Shown here: piece after piece, positions 55,421 to 64,000 of the stretch
Layout: each line of letters begins with the position of its first letter
How positions within the stretch are numbered: the stretch's first letter is position 1
Assembly (NCBI RefSeq): GCF_028656955.1
Contig: NZ_JAMDGY010000032.1
Coordinates: forward strand, 1 to 64,000
Direction: 5' to 3'
DNA length: 64,000 nucleotides
From: Pseudomonas fontis
Lineage (GTDB): Bacteria; Pseudomonadota; Gammaproteobacteria; Pseudomonadales; Pseudomonadaceae
Notes under the pieces: generated by a model
The model's input: the letters and a program-made list of their open reading frames with translations, nothing else
Told to the model about the DNA's origin: nothing
The model's database searches: none
Position numbers and translations under genes: made by a program

Positions 55421-56771
55421 GGTGCCCAACCGTCATTCGCTGTTCTGGAGGCTGGCGATCCTCATGGTGGGCTTCTGCCTGCTGATGATCGGCCTGAGCT
55501 GGTCGTGGGGCCAGCACATGGAGGTGCAGAACGGTTTCCTTTCGCCGCAGGCGCGGGCGACCTTGCACCACTATGCCGAGGAGGCCGAGAGCGCGTTGCG
55601 CCGTGACGGACGCCCGGGCGTGGATGCCTGGCTGGCGCAGATGCGCGAGCGTGAGCCGGGCTTTGTCGGGGTGATCGGTAGCGACCTGCAAAGCCTGGCC
55701 AGCGAGCCGCTGAGCGATGTGCAGATGCAGCACCTGACCTTCCTGCGCGGGCCCGACTGGCCGATGAGCCGCAACTCCAAGCGCATACCCTGGATGAAAG
55801 TACCGTTCCCGCAGGACCCGAGCCTGGGCAGCCTGGTGATCGAGCTGCCGCAACGGTTGCTGCCGGACCGCTGGACCCTGCTGTTCTGGAAGATGGTCAC
55901 CAATGGCCTGATTCCCGGGCTGCTGGCCTTGCTGTTCTGTGTCGGCCTGTACCGCATGCTGATCCGCCCGCTGCACCAGTTGCGCGAGCAGGCCAACGCC
56001 TGGCGCGCCGAACAACTGACGGCGCGGGTGGACAGTGCAACCACGCGTCGGCAGGACGAGTTCGGTGAGTTGGGGCGGGCGTTCGACCATATGGCTGAGC
56101 GCTTGCAGGGCACGGTGGCCTTGCAGCAGCAAATGCTGCGCGATTTGTCGCATGAACTGCGCACGCCGCTGAGCCGGCTGAAGGTGGCCTGTGAGGGCGA
56201 GCAGAATGCCGATTGCCTGCGCGAACGCTTGCACCGCGAGATCGACTGCATGCAGCGTTTGGTCGAAGACAGCCTGCAACTGGCCTGGCTGGATGCCGAG
56301 CGGGCGCCGTTGTCGCGCGAGCCGATTCAGGTCCAGGCGTTATGGGAGATGCTGTGCGAGGACGCCTGCTATGAAAGTGGCTGGTCGCCGCAGCGCCTGC
56401 ATTGTGGCCTGGGTGCCGAGTGCTGGGTGCAGGGCAACCTCAACAGCCTGGCGCAGGCGCTGGAGAACATTTTGCGCAACGCCATCCGCCATTCGCCGGC
56501 GGACGGGGTGATTCGTCTGGAGGGGCGGCGCCAGGGGGACTACTGGTTGCTGTGGCTGGAAGATGAGGGCGGTGGTGTGGCTGAAGAAGAGCTGGAGCGG
56601 ATTTTCGCGCCGTTTGCCCGGCTCGACGATTCGCGGCCTGGCGATGGCGGCTTCGGCCTGGGCTTGAGTATTGCGCGCAATGCCTTGCAGCGTCAGGCCG
56701 GGCAGTTGTGGGCACAGAACAGTGGGCGGGGGTTGCGGCTGAACATGCGGCTGCTGGCAGTGGCTGACTGA
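55407..56771 (+). CDS. Sensor histidine kinase
   Basis: A 454-residue inner-membrane kinase. TM helices at about 14-33 and 165-185 flank a periplasmic domain of about 130 residues; HAMP; phospho-acceptor in RDLSHELRTPLSRLK; N box LENILRNAIRHS; G1 EDEGGGVAE (degenerate, with Glu before Gly); G2 GGFGLGLSIAR. The frame opens at GTG 55407 inside the regulator gene; GTG 55422 (VPNRHSLFWRL) is also possible. It is the partner of the preceding response regulator. Confidence 0.85.
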   Translation: MRSARVPNRHSLFWRLAILMVGFCLLMIGLSWSWGQHMEVQNGFLSPQARATLHHYAEEAESALRRDGRPGVDAWLAQMREREPGFVGVIGSDLQSLASEPLSDVQMQHLTFLRGPDWPMSRNSKRIPWMKVPFPQDPSLGSLVIELPQRLLPDRWTLLFWKMVTNGLIPGLLALLFCVGLYRMLIRPLHQLREQANAWRAEQLTARVDSATTRRQDEFGELGRAFDHMAERLQGTVALQQQMLRDLSHELRTPLSRLKVACEGEQNADCLRERLHREIDCMQRLVEDSLQLAWLDAERAPLSREPIQVQALWEMLCEDACYESGWSPQRLHCGLGAECWVQGNLNSLAQALENILRNAIRHSPADGVIRLEGRRQGDYWLLWLEDEGGGVAEEELERIFAPFARLDDSRPGDGGFGLGLSIARNALQRQAGQLWAQNSGRGLRLNMRLLAVAD

Positions 56772-56783
56772 TCGCGGTGACTT

Positions 56784-56848
56784 CATCGCCGGCAAGGCCG
56801 GCTCCCACAGGGGCTGAGACTGTGGGAGCCGGCCTTGCCGGCGATAGG
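56784..56848. repeat. Inverted pair of REP-like elements
   Basis: Arms 56784-56813 and 56820-56848, with only a six-base spacer, form an almost continuous hairpin after the sensor-kinase gene. Confidence 0.85.
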
Positions 56849-56970
56849 GCCCGCGAGCACACCATAGGGCTTATATCCCAAAGCTATAACCCCCACACAT
56901 TGCGTGATATGGGCCAAAGCCGTTTGCCGGTATGATACTCACCCCCGGCAGTCTGGATTGCGAATACGCC

Positions 56971-57873
56971 ATGACCTTGCAGTACCCTACCATCGCCGAT
57001 TGCGTCGGCAACACGCCTCTGGTTCGCCTGCAACGTATGGCCGGCGACTCCAGCAATACCCTCCTGCTCAAGCTTGAAGGCAACAACCCGGCAGGTTCGG
57101 TCAAGGACCGTCCGGCGTTGTCGATGATCACCCGCGCCGAACTGCGCGGGCAGATCAAGCCAGGCGCCACGCTGATCGAGGCGACCTCCGGCAACACCGG
57201 TATTGCCCTGGCGATGGCAGCGGCGATCAAGGGCTACCAGATGATCCTGATCATGCCCGACAACTCCAGCGCCGAGCGCAAGGCGGCGATGACCGCCTAT
57301 GGTGCCGAGCTGATCCTGGTCAGCAAGGAAGAAGGCATGGAGGGCGCCCGCGACCTCGCCGAGCGCCTGCAGGCCGAAGGCCGTGGGCAGATGCTCGACC
57401 AGTTCGGCAACGCCGACAACCCCGAGGCCCACTACGCCAGTACCGGCCCGGAAATCTGGCAGCAGACCGCCGGCAGCATCACCCATTTCGTCAGTTCCAT
57501 GGGCACCACCGGTACCATCATGGGCTGCTCGCGCTACCTCAAGGAACAGAACCCCGAGGTGCAGATCGTCGGCCTGCAACCAATGGAAGGCTCGGCCATC
57601 CCGGGCATCCGCCGCTGGCCGCACGAGTACCTGCCGAAGATCTTCGACGCCTCGCGCGTCGACCGCGTGGTCGACATGTCCCAGGTCGAAGCCGAGGAGA
57701 CCACCCGGCGCCTAGCCCGCGAAGAGGGCATTTTCTGTGGTGTGTCCTCCGGTGGTGCAGTGGCAGCCATGCTGCGCCTGTCCCGCGAAGTGGAAAACGC
57801 CGTCATCGTGGCAATCATCTGTGACCGTGGCGACCGTTACCTGTCGACCGGCATTTTCAACGCGGATCACTGA
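56971..57873 (+). CDS. cysM: Cysteine synthase B
   Basis: A 300-residue PLP enzyme making cysteine from O-acetylserine and sulphide or thiosulphate. The PLP Lys is in [12 protein letters not shown], the substrate loop is [11 protein letters not shown], and [11 protein letters not shown] is the phosphate-binding region. CysM rather than CysK is supported by the shorter length and conserved neighbours. The stop overlaps the rlmD start by one base (TGATG). ATG 56971 was chosen over upstream in-frame codons. Confidence 0.93.
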   Translation: MTLQYPTIADCVGNTPLVRLQRMAGDSSNTLLLKLEGNNPAGSVKDRPALSMITRAELRGQIKPGATLIEATSGNTGIALAMAAAIKGYQMILIMPDNSSAERKAAMTAYGAELILVSKEEGMEGARDLAERLQAEGRGQMLDQFGNADNPEAHYASTGPEIWQQTAGSITHFVSSMGTTGTIMGCSRYLKEQNPEVQIVGLQPMEGSAIPGIRRWPHEYLPKIFDASRVDRVVDMSQVEAEETTRRLAREEGIFCGVSSGGAVAAMLRLSREVENAVIVAIICDRGDRYLSTGIFNADH

Positions 57874-59231
57874 TGTCCAAGACCAAACGTAACACCGGCC
57901 TGCGCTTCCAGCCGACCGGTGGCAGCCGCGCGCCGCAGATCCCCACCGGCAAGAAGCAGCGCCTGAGCATCGAGCGCCTGGCCGGTGACGGCCGTGGCAT
58001 CGCCTTCCTTGAAGGCCGCACCTGGTTCGTCAGCGGTGCGCTGGCGGGTGAGGAGGTCGAGGCGCGGGTACTCAATACCCACGGCAAGGTCGTGGAGGCG
58101 CGCCTGGAGCGAGTCTTCAGCGCCAACCCGATGCGCCGCGCCGCGCCGTGCAAACACTTCGACCGCTGCGGCGGCTGCAACCTGCAGCACCTGCCGCATG
58201 CCGATCAGCTTGAATTGAAACAGCGCCTGCTCGCCGAACAGCTGCAACGTGTTGCCGGCGTGGTGCCGGAGCAGTGGGCCGCGCCGTTGAGCGGCCCGGA
58301 ATTCGGCTACCGGCGCCGCGCCCGGGTGGCTGTGCGCTGGGACCAGAAAGCGAAAAAGCTGAAGGTGGGCTTTCGCGCCGAAGCCAGCCAGGACATCGTC
58401 GCCATCGACGATTGCCCGGTACTGGTACAACCCTTGCAGTCGATCATGCGCCACCTGCCGGTGTTACTGCACAGCCTGAGCAAGCCGCAGGTGGTTGGGC
58501 ACGTCGAATTGTTCAGTGGCACGGCGCTGGCCTTGCTGCTGCGTCATACCGGCCCACTGGGCGAGGGTGACCTGGCCCGGCTGCAAGCGTTTTGCAGCGA
58601 AGCAAACGTACAACTCTGGTTACAGGGTGAGGGTGAACCGGCGCCTGTTGAAGCCGGTCAGAGCCTGGGCTTTGTGCTGGAACCCTGGAACCTCGAACTG
58701 GCGTATCGCCCGGGCGACTTCGTCCAGGTCAATGCCCAGGTCAATACCGCGATGATCGAGCAGGCCATGGCCTGGTTGGCACCGCAAGCCGATGAGCGTG
58801 TGCTCGACCTGTTCTGCGGCCTGGGCAACTTTGCCCTGCCGCTGGCCGGCAAGGCCCGCGAAGTGGTGGCGGTGGAAGGGGTGCAGGCGATGGTCGAGCG
58901 GGCCGCCGCCAATGCCCGTAGCAACAATCTGCATAATGCGGCGTTTTTTCAGGCCGATTTATCCCAGCCTCTGGCGAGTTCAAGCTGGGCGGCCGGGGGC
59001 TTTTCTGCGGTACTCTTGGATCCACCACGTGATGGTGCATTCGAGGTGGTACGCAACATCGGCGCCCTGGGTGCCAAACGATTGGTCTATGTATCGTGCA
59101 ACCCGGCAACCCTGGCCCGCGATACGCTTGAGTTGGTCAAGCAGGGTTACCGGTTAAAATGTGCCGGGATCCTCGACATGTTTCCGCAGACCGCGCATGT
59201 CGAGGCCATGGCGTTATTCGAGGTGGGCTAG
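57873..59231 (+). CDS. rlmD: 23S rRNA (uracil-1939-C5)-methyltransferase RlmD
   Basis: A 452-residue Fe-S methyltransferase. A TRAM domain lies at about 25-85, the 4Fe-4S Cys set is in [16 protein letters not shown], the SAM motif is [17 protein letters not shown] and the catalytic Cys is in [13 protein letters not shown]. It forms m5U1939 in 23S rRNA. It is coupled to cysM and followed by relA after 98 bases. Confidence 0.95.
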   Translation: MSKTKRNTGLRFQPTGGSRAPQIPTGKKQRLSIERLAGDGRGIAFLEGRTWFVSGALAGEEVEARVLNTHGKVVEARLERVFSANPMRRAAPCKHFDRCGGCNLQHLPHADQLELKQRLLAEQLQRVAGVVPEQWAAPLSGPEFGYRRRARVAVRWDQKAKKLKVGFRAEASQDIVAIDDCPVLVQPLQSIMRHLPVLLHSLSKPQVVGHVELFSGTALALLLRHTGPLGEGDLARLQAFCSEANVQLWLQGEGEPAPVEAGQSLGFVLEPWNLELAYRPGDFVQVNAQVNTAMIEQAMAWLAPQADERVLDLFCGLGNFALPLAGKAREVVAVEGVQAMVERAAANARSNNLHNAAFFQADLSQPLASSSWAAGGFSAVLLDPPRDGAFEVVRNIGALGAKRLVYVSCNPATLARDTLELVKQGYRLKCAGILDMFPQTAHVEAMALFEVG

Positions 59232-59329
59232 CGCAGCTGGCCCTCCCGGTGTCGCCCCTACGAGCAGGCAGGGCGGCACCTGAGTTTTCAAGCGCATCGC
59301 GTATGCGCTGTAGGGAAAGGTAAATAAAG

Positions 59330-61570
59330 ATGGTACAGGTGAGAGTGCACCAGCCGGTCAACAATGACGGCAGTATCAATCTCGAAGCATGGCTGGATCA
59401 TGTGCTCAGCGTCGACATGGCGCTGGACAGGGAAGCCCTCAAGGTCGCCTGCGAGTTCGCCCAGGAGATCGAGAAAAAGGGCAACCCGGACAAGCATTCC
59501 TGGGCCGACGGCACCCCGAGTTTCCAGGCGGGCCTGGAAATCGCCGAGATCCTCGCCGACCTCAAGCTCGACCAGGATTCGCTGGTGGCGGCGATCATTT
59601 ACCGTGGCGTGCGTGAAGGCAAGGTGACCCTGGCTGAAGTCGGCCAGCGTTTCGGCCCGGTCGTGGCCAAGCTGATCGACGGCGTGCTGCGCATGGCCGC
59701 CATCAGTGCCAGCCTCAGCCCGCGCCAGTCGCTGGTGCTCGGCTCGCAGGCGCAGGTCGAGAACCTGCGCAAGATGCTCGTGGCGATGGTCGATGACGTT
59801 CGCGTCGCCCTGATCAAGCTGGCCGAACGTACCTGCGCGATCCGCGCGCTGAAAAACGCCGACGAAGAAAAGCGTGATCGCGTCGCGCGCGAAGTATTTG
59901 ATATCTATGCGCCGCTGGCGCACCGCCTGGGCATCGGCCACATCAAGTGGGAACTTGAAGACCTGTCGTTCCGCTACCTGGAGCCGGAGCAGTACAAGCA
60001 GATCGCCAAGTTGCTGCACGAGCGCCGGCTGGACCGCGAGCGCTTCATCAGCGAAGTGATGGGCCAGTTACAGAACGAACTGCTGGCCACCGGGGTCAAG
60101 GCCGACATCAGTGGCCGGGCCAAGCACATCTATTCGATCTGGCGCAAAATGCAGCGCAAGGGCCTGGAGTTCAGCCAGATCTACGACGTGCGTGCCGTGC
60201 GCGTGCTGGTGCCGGAGATGCGCGACTGCTACACCGCGCTGGGCATCGTGCACACCCTGTGGCGGCACATCCCCAAGGAATTCGACGACTACATCGCCAA
60301 CCCCAAGGAAAACGGCTACCGCTCGCTGCACACAGCGGTGATCGGCCCCGAGGGCAAGGTGCTGGAAGTACAGATCCGTACCCACGCCATGCACGAAGAG
60401 GCCGAACTCGGCGTCTGTGCGCACTGGCGCTACAAGGGCACGGACGTCAAATCCGGTTCCAACCATTACGAAGAGAAAATCTCCTGGCTGCGTCAGGTGC
60501 TGGAATGGCACGAAGAGCTGGGCGATATCGGTGGCCTGGCCGAGCAGCTGCGCGTTGATATCGAGCCGGACCGGGTCTACGTGTTCACCCCTGATGGCCA
60601 CGCCATCGACCTGCCCAAGGGCTCGACGCCGCTGGACTTCGCCTACCGGGTGCACACCGAGATCGGTCACAACTGCCGTGGCGCCAAGATCAATGGGCGT
60701 ATCGTGCCGCTCAACTACAGCCTGCAGACCGGTGAGCAGGTCGAGATCATCACCAGCAAGCACGGCAACCCGAGCCGCGACTGGCTGAACTCGAACCTGG
60801 GCTATGTCACCACCTCGCGGGCGCGGGCGAAGATCGTCCACTGGTTCAAGTTGCAGGCGCGCGACCAGAACGTGGCGGCGGGCAAGACCTTGCTCGAGCG
60901 CGAGCTCAATCGCCTGGGCTTGCCGCAGGTCGATTTCGAGCGTCTGGCCGAGAAGGCCAACCTCAAGGCGGCCGAGGACATGTTCGCCTCGCTGGGTGCC
61001 GGCGACTTGCGCCTGGCGCACCTGGTGAACGCGGCGCAGCAACTGGTAGAGCCTGAGCGCAGCGACCATATCGAACTGGTGCCGCGCAAGGCCACTGGCT
61101 ACAAGCCGGGCAAGCGTGGCGATATCCAGATCCAGGGGGTCGGCAACCTGCTGACGCAGATGGCTGGTTGCTGCCAGCCGCTGCCGGGCGATGCGATCGT
61201 CGGCTACATCACCCAGGGCCGTGGCGTGACCATCCACCGTCAGGACTGTGCCTCGGTGCTGCAACTGGCCGGGCGCGAGCCGGAGCGGATCATCCAGGTC
61301 AGCTGGGGCCCGGTGCCGGTACAGACCTACCCGGTGGACATCGTCATCCGTGCCTACGACCGGCCGGGGTTGCTGCGCGACGTTTCGCAGGTGCTGCTCA
61401 ACGAGCGCATCAACGTGCTGGCGGTCAACACCCGTTCGAACAAGGAAGACAACACCGCAGTGATGTCGCTGACCATCGAGATCCCTGGCCTGGATGCCCT
61501 GGGGCGCCTGCTGGGGCGGATTTCGCAGTTGCCGAACATCATCGAGACGCGGCGTAACCGGACGCCTTGA
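59330..61570 (+). CDS. relA: GTP pyrophosphokinase RelA
   Basis: A 746-residue ribosome-associated synthetase of (p)ppGpp for the stringent response. Order: pseudo-hydrolase domain (1 to about 200; the catalytic His-Asp of hydrolases is absent), synthetase (about 230-370, with SGRAKHIYSIWRKMQRKG, YDVRAVRVLVP and NGYRSLHTAVIGPEGKVLEVQIRT), TGS domain (about 410-470, YVFTPDGHAIDLPKGSTPLDFAY), helical/zinc region and C-terminal ACT domain (about 665-746). Absence of the HD pair indicates a monofunctional synthetase. A GGAAAGG sequence lies before the ATG. Confidence 0.97.
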   Translation: MVQVRVHQPVNNDGSINLEAWLDHVLSVDMALDREALKVACEFAQEIEKKGNPDKHSWADGTPSFQAGLEIAEILADLKLDQDSLVAAIIYRGVREGKVTLAEVGQRFGPVVAKLIDGVLRMAAISASLSPRQSLVLGSQAQVENLRKMLVAMVDDVRVALIKLAERTCAIRALKNADEEKRDRVAREVFDIYAPLAHRLGIGHIKWELEDLSFRYLEPEQYKQIAKLLHERRLDRERFISEVMGQLQNELLATGVKADISGRAKHIYSIWRKMQRKGLEFSQIYDVRAVRVLVPEMRDCYTALGIVHTLWRHIPKEFDDYIANPKENGYRSLHTAVIGPEGKVLEVQIRTHAMHEEAELGVCAHWRYKGTDVKSGSNHYEEKISWLRQVLEWHEELGDIGGLAEQLRVDIEPDRVYVFTPDGHAIDLPKGSTPLDFAYRVHTEIGHNCRGAKINGRIVPLNYSLQTGEQVEIITSKHGNPSRDWLNSNLGYVTTSRARAKIVHWFKLQARDQNVAAGKTLLERELNRLGLPQVDFERLAEKANLKAAEDMFASLGAGDLRLAHLVNAAQQLVEPERSDHIELVPRKATGYKPGKRGDIQIQGVGNLLTQMAGCCQPLPGDAIVGYITQGRGVTIHRQDCASVLQLAGREPERIIQVSWGPVPVQTYPVDIVIRAYDRPGLLRDVSQVLLNERINVLAVNTRSNKEDNTAVMSLTIEIPGLDALGRLLGRISQLPNIIETRRNRTP

Positions 61571-61575
61571 GGGCG

Positions 61576-61654
61576 CTATCGCCGGCAACGCCGGCTCCCA
61601 CAGAGTTGCAGAGTGCTACTGAATCTGTGGGAGCTGGCCTTGCCAGCGATGGGG
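61576..61654. repeat. Inverted pair of REP-like elements between relA and mazG
   Basis: Arms 61576-61603 and 61625-61654 with a 21-base spacer; the second arm carries compensating changes (GCTGGC...GCCAGC) that keep the palindrome, which suggests selection for the hairpin. It lies between two co-oriented genes. Confidence 0.85.
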
Positions 61655-61680
61655 CCAGCAATGCCAACAGAGAATCCAAG

Positions 61681-62511
61681 ATGTACAACCTCGAAGACCT
61701 GCTCCACCTCATGGCCCGCCTGCGCGACCCGCAATACGGCTGCCCATGGGACCTCAAGCAGACCTACGCGAGCATCGTCCCGCATACCCTTGAAGAAGCC
61801 TACGAAGTGGCCGACGCCATCGAGCAGGGCGATTTCGAGCACTTGCAGGGCGAGCTGGGCGACCTGCTGTTCCAGGTGGTCTACTACAGCCAGCTGGCAC
61901 TGGAAGAAGGCCGTTTCGAGTTTGCCGGGGTGATCGACAGCATCACCCGCAAGCTGATCCGTCGTCACCCCCATGTATTCCCCACCGGTGAGCTGTATGC
62001 GCCGCTGGACGCGCCGCGCCTGAGCGAAGAGCAGGTCAAGCAGCGCTGGGAAGAGATCAAGGCCCAGGAGCGCGCTGAAAAGAGCGTGCCTGAGCAACTG
62101 TCGCTGCTCGACGATGTGCCGGCCGCGTTGCCGGCCCTGTCGCGCGCGGCCAAGCTGCAAAAGCGCGCGGCCCAAGTCGGTTTCGACTGGCCCGATGCGT
62201 TGCCGGTGCTGGACAAGGTGCGCGAAGAGCTCGATGAAGTGCTCCAGGCCATGGCCGATAACGACCCGCAGGCCCTGGCCGACGAGGTCGGTGATCTGCT
62301 GTTTGCCACCGTCAACCTGGCCCGGCACCTCAAGCTCGACCCGGAAAACGCCCTGCGTGGCGCCAATGGCAAGTTCGAACGACGTTTCCGATTTATCGAA
62401 CAGGCATTGCGCGATGTAGGTCGTCCGATTGAAGATTGCACCCTCGAAGACTTGGACGCGCTCTGGGGCGAAGCCAAACGTCAGGAAAAGAACCTGCCCA
62501 GCTGCGGCTGA
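61681..62511 (+). CDS. mazG: Nucleoside triphosphate pyrophosphohydrolase MazG
   Basis: A 276-residue protein with two MazG domains. The first has CPWDLKQTYASIVPHTLEEAYEV followed by LGDLLFQVVYYSQLA; the second has FDWPDALPVLDKVREELDEVLQA and EVGDLLFATVNLARHL. Both carry the ExxE...ExxD metal-binding pattern. It hydrolyses NTPs to NMP and can influence ppGpp-related stress, and it follows relA as in many gammaproteobacteria. ATG 61681 excludes upstream codons that run through the repeat pair. Confidence 0.95.
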   Translation: MYNLEDLLHLMARLRDPQYGCPWDLKQTYASIVPHTLEEAYEVADAIEQGDFEHLQGELGDLLFQVVYYSQLALEEGRFEFAGVIDSITRKLIRRHPHVFPTGELYAPLDAPRLSEEQVKQRWEEIKAQERAEKSVPEQLSLLDDVPAALPALSRAAKLQKRAAQVGFDWPDALPVLDKVREELDEVLQAMADNDPQALADEVGDLLFATVNLARHLKLDPENALRGANGKFERRFRFIEQALRDVGRPIEDCTLEDLDALWGEAKRQEKNLPSCG

Positions 62512-62537
62512 GCTGTTGCATAAGTGAGTGAACACCA

Positions 62538-63077
62538 ATGAGCCTTTCCCTTCGCGACCAGTTGCTCAAGGCCGGTCTGGTCAACCAGAAGCAGGTCAAG
62601 CAGGTCACCAAAGATCAAAAGAAACAAAAACGCCTGGAGCACAAAGGCCAGGTTGAAGTCGATGACACCCAGCAGCGCCTGGCCAAGGACGCGCAGGCCG
62701 AGAAGGCCAAGCGTGACCAGGAGCTGAACCGCCAGCAGCAGGAGAAGGCCGAGCAGAAGGCCCGTGCCGCCCAGGTCAAGCAATTGATCGAAGTGTCGCG
62801 CCTGCCCAAGCTGACCACCGAGGACTACTACAACTTCGTCGACGACAAGAAGGTCAAGCGTATCTCGGTCAACACCCTGGTGCGCAGCAAGCTGAGCAGC
62901 GGCTCGCTGGCGATTGTCGCCCATGGTGGCGGCTACGAGATCATCCCGCGTGAAGCGGCGGTGAAGATCCAGGAACGCGACCCGCAGCGCATCATCCTGC
63001 TCAACACCCAGGTGGACGAGCCGGATGCAGACGATCCGTATGCCGCGTATGTCATCCCTGATGACCTGATGTGGTAA
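62538..63077 (+). CDS. DUF2058 (YaiL-like) protein
   Basis: A 179-residue soluble protein. SLSLRDQLLKAGLVNQKQVKQV followed by a Lys/Gln-rich coiled-coil (about 25-80) and then KLTTEDYYNFVDDKKVKRISVN and the GGGYEIIPREAAVKI region are the DUF2058 layout. The function is not established; the nucleoid-like basic helix hints at RNA or ribosome binding. A terminator follows immediately. Confidence 0.85.
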   Translation: MSLSLRDQLLKAGLVNQKQVKQVTKDQKKQKRLEHKGQVEVDDTQQRLAKDAQAEKAKRDQELNRQQQEKAEQKARAAQVKQLIEVSRLPKLTTEDYYNFVDDKKVKRISVNTLVRSKLSSGSLAIVAHGGGYEIIPREAAVKIQERDPQRIILLNTQVDEPDADDPYAAYVIPDDLMW

Positions 63078-63082
63078 ACACG

Positions 63083-63109
63083 AAAAACCCCGCCTAGGCG
63101 GGGTTTTTT
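63083..63109. terminator. Intrinsic terminator after the DUF2058 gene
   Basis: The palindrome AACCCCGCCTAGGCGGGGTT has A's before and six T's after it, the classical form of a Rho-independent terminator, and works in both directions. It also lies just past the stop of the convergent 61-codon gene. Confidence 0.93.
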
Positions 63110-63125
63110 GTTACTGGGGCAGTGT

Positions 63126-63311
63126 TCAGTGCTGCTGGGCTTGCTGGCTCTCGAGGTACTCGAGCTCCATGCGGTAATTGTGGGCTTCATGCTCCTGGTG
63201 GAACATCCCGACCAGTTGGTCCTGTTGGTGCACATCCCAGATGCGTACGCCCGCGGCGAGGCCTTCATAGGACATTTTCGAATCGTCGCGCTCAGTTACT
63301 TTGACAGTCAT
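63126..63311 (-). CDS. Small conserved 61-residue protein
   Basis: The frame MTVKVTERDDSKMSYEGLAA ends in a Gln/His-rich tail (LESQQAQQH). TGGAG eight bases before the ATG is a good ribosome binding site, and a terminator follows the stop. Its compact sequence with WDVHQQDQLVG and FHQEHEAHNYRM suggests a conserved soluble protein, but I do not recognise a function. Confidence 0.6.
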   Translation of the reverse strand: MTVKVTERDDSKMSYEGLAAGVRIWDVHQQDQLVGMFHQEHEAHNYRMELEYLESQQAQQH

Positions 63312-63423
63312 CTGTTAACTCCAAATTCCAGTGAACTGCGGCACCGTGTCGCAGGACTCTTTTATAGAATTTGTTAGCTGGCTAAGTAAATGCTTGGCGC
63401 ATGAAACATGTTTCATGGTTACA

Positions 63424-63455
63424 AGCATCGCGGGACGAGCCCGCTCCCACAGGGG
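63424..63455. repeat. Single palindromic element of a second REP class
   Basis: CATCGCGGGACGAGCCCGCT followed by CCCACAGGG has the CGGG(A)CGAGCCCG palindrome and the same CTCCCACAG tail, but a different stem from the other copies. The interval 63312-63532 shows no gene. Confidence 0.6.
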
Positions 63456-63490
63456 GTGCACTACTGTCTCGGAGGGGCAGCCAATAAAAA

Positions 63491-63509
63491 GCCCCGCACT
63501 AGGCGGGGC
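63491..63509 (-). terminator. Terminator of the DUF3108 gene
   Basis: GCCCCGC and GCGGGGC form a seven-bp stem; on the minus strand a TTTTTATT run follows. It lies about 25 bases after the stop at 63533. Confidence 0.85.
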
Positions 63510-63532
63510 TTGGGGTGTAGCGTCATGTCGGC

Positions 63533-64000
63533 TCAGTTGCCTTTGACCGACTTGCCGTCAACGGTACCGTCCTGCAGCACGATGACGTATTCCTTGCCAT
63601 CGGTCTCGACCTGGCGCAATTGCACCAGCAGGTAGTCCCAGTCCTTGGCGAACCACAACTCGGTGATGCGCTTGTTCTGGCTCGGGTCACGGACACGCTC
63701 GACCTTGATGGCATTGACCGCGCCAGTCTTGGTGGTGACCTTCTCGGAACCCAGTACACGGAAGTCGTAGGTGTCGATCTCGTCACCGTCGACCACCTGG
63801 TAGGTCATGCTCTTCTTGCCAGCCGCGACATCGTGTTGCAGGGCCAGCTGATAAGACGACTTGTCCAGCACGCCAGCATTGAGCGGCAGGTTGACCGGGT
63901 CACCACGGTCGGTGCCGGTGATCTTCTTGCTGCTCCAGTCGAAGTCCAGGTCGACTTTCTTCGCTTTACCCAGGCCACCGCGTTCGAAGTGGTAGGTCTG
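63533..64000 (-). CDS. DUF3108 protein, 5' end cut by the window
   Basis: The last 155 residues of a reading frame that runs off the right edge. It starts in the visible part with QTYHFERGGLGKAKKVDLDF and continues WSSKKITGTDRGDPVNLPL, then LDKSSYQLALQHDVAAGKKS and DTYDFRVLGSEKVTTKTG. This alternating strand pattern with a V(Y/E)TKxG-like core matches DUF3108, periplasmic proteins of unknown role. The internal Met at 63871 is not the true start. Signal peptide and N-terminus are beyond the window. Confidence 0.8.
   Translation of the reverse strand, partial: QTYHFERGGLGKAKKVDLDFDWSSKKITGTDRGDPVNLPLNAGVLDKSSYQLALQHDVAAGKKSMTYQVVDGDEIDTYDFRVLGSEKVTTKTGAVNAIKVERVRDPSQNKRITELWFAKDWDYLLVQLRQVETDGKEYVIVLQDGTVDGKSVKGN

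Overview
The window looks like chromosome from a fluorescent Pseudomonas, most probably the P. putida group. The reasons are the high G+C content and the gene sets nrdB/nrdA-rstAB-like, oprH-phoP-phoQ-dctA and ldhA-gacS-cysM-rlmD-relA-mazG. Many short palindromic repeats of the form TCGCCGGCAAGGCCGGCTCCCACA, often in inverted pairs, also fit. The species cannot be fixed from sequence reading alone.

Layout. 0-6.7 kb: a bestrophin-like (DUF4239) membrane protein, a probable nitrilase / membrane protein / asparaginase operon, a UPF0149 protein, a Nudix hydrolase that reads into a repeat, and a BRO-N protein with a coupled 28-codon leader ORF. An unusual 0.5 kb structured interval follows, ending in a Cys-rich 39-codon ORF. 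6.7-16 kb: class Ia ribonucleotide reductase genes nrdB and nrdA, each behind its own pair of NrdR-like boxes and separated by a 41-codon basic protein; an RstAB-like two-component system; a FhuF-like iron reductase convergent with a Sfp/EntD-type phosphopantetheinyl transferase. 16-21.5 kb: dienelactone hydrolase, oprH-phoP-phoQ behind a four-copy PhoP box array, and dctA behind a sigma-54 promoter with DctD-like upstream sites.

21.7-42.8 kb is one type VI secretion system (T6SS). A leftward arm carries tssB-tssC-hcp-tssE-tssF-tssG-clpV, then an unrecognised candidate effector, vgrG and a MORN-repeat protein; a convergent DUF4280 PAAR-like gene faces its end. A rightward arm carries a TssJ-like lipoprotein, tssK-tssL-tssM-tssA and a second candidate effector that resembles YopT/C58 cysteine proteases. 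The arms diverge from one 0.2 kb region with overlapping dyads. TssM has lost its nucleotide-binding motif.

42.8-64 kb is mostly housekeeping: DMT exporter and AraC regulator, sprT, a Yip1 protein, ttcA, a Tag-like DNA glycosylase, the arsC-wrbA-DUF2069 operon, a TlpA-like lipoprotein, ldhA, gacS, an OmpR-type two-component pair, cysM-rlmD, relA, mazG, a DUF2058 protein, and a DUF3108 gene cut by the right edge. No tRNA, rRNA, CRISPR array or transposase was seen. The most novel material is the two candidate T6SS effectors, the structured BRO-N/small-ORF interval, and the regulatory arrays in front of nrdA, nrdB, oprH and dctA.
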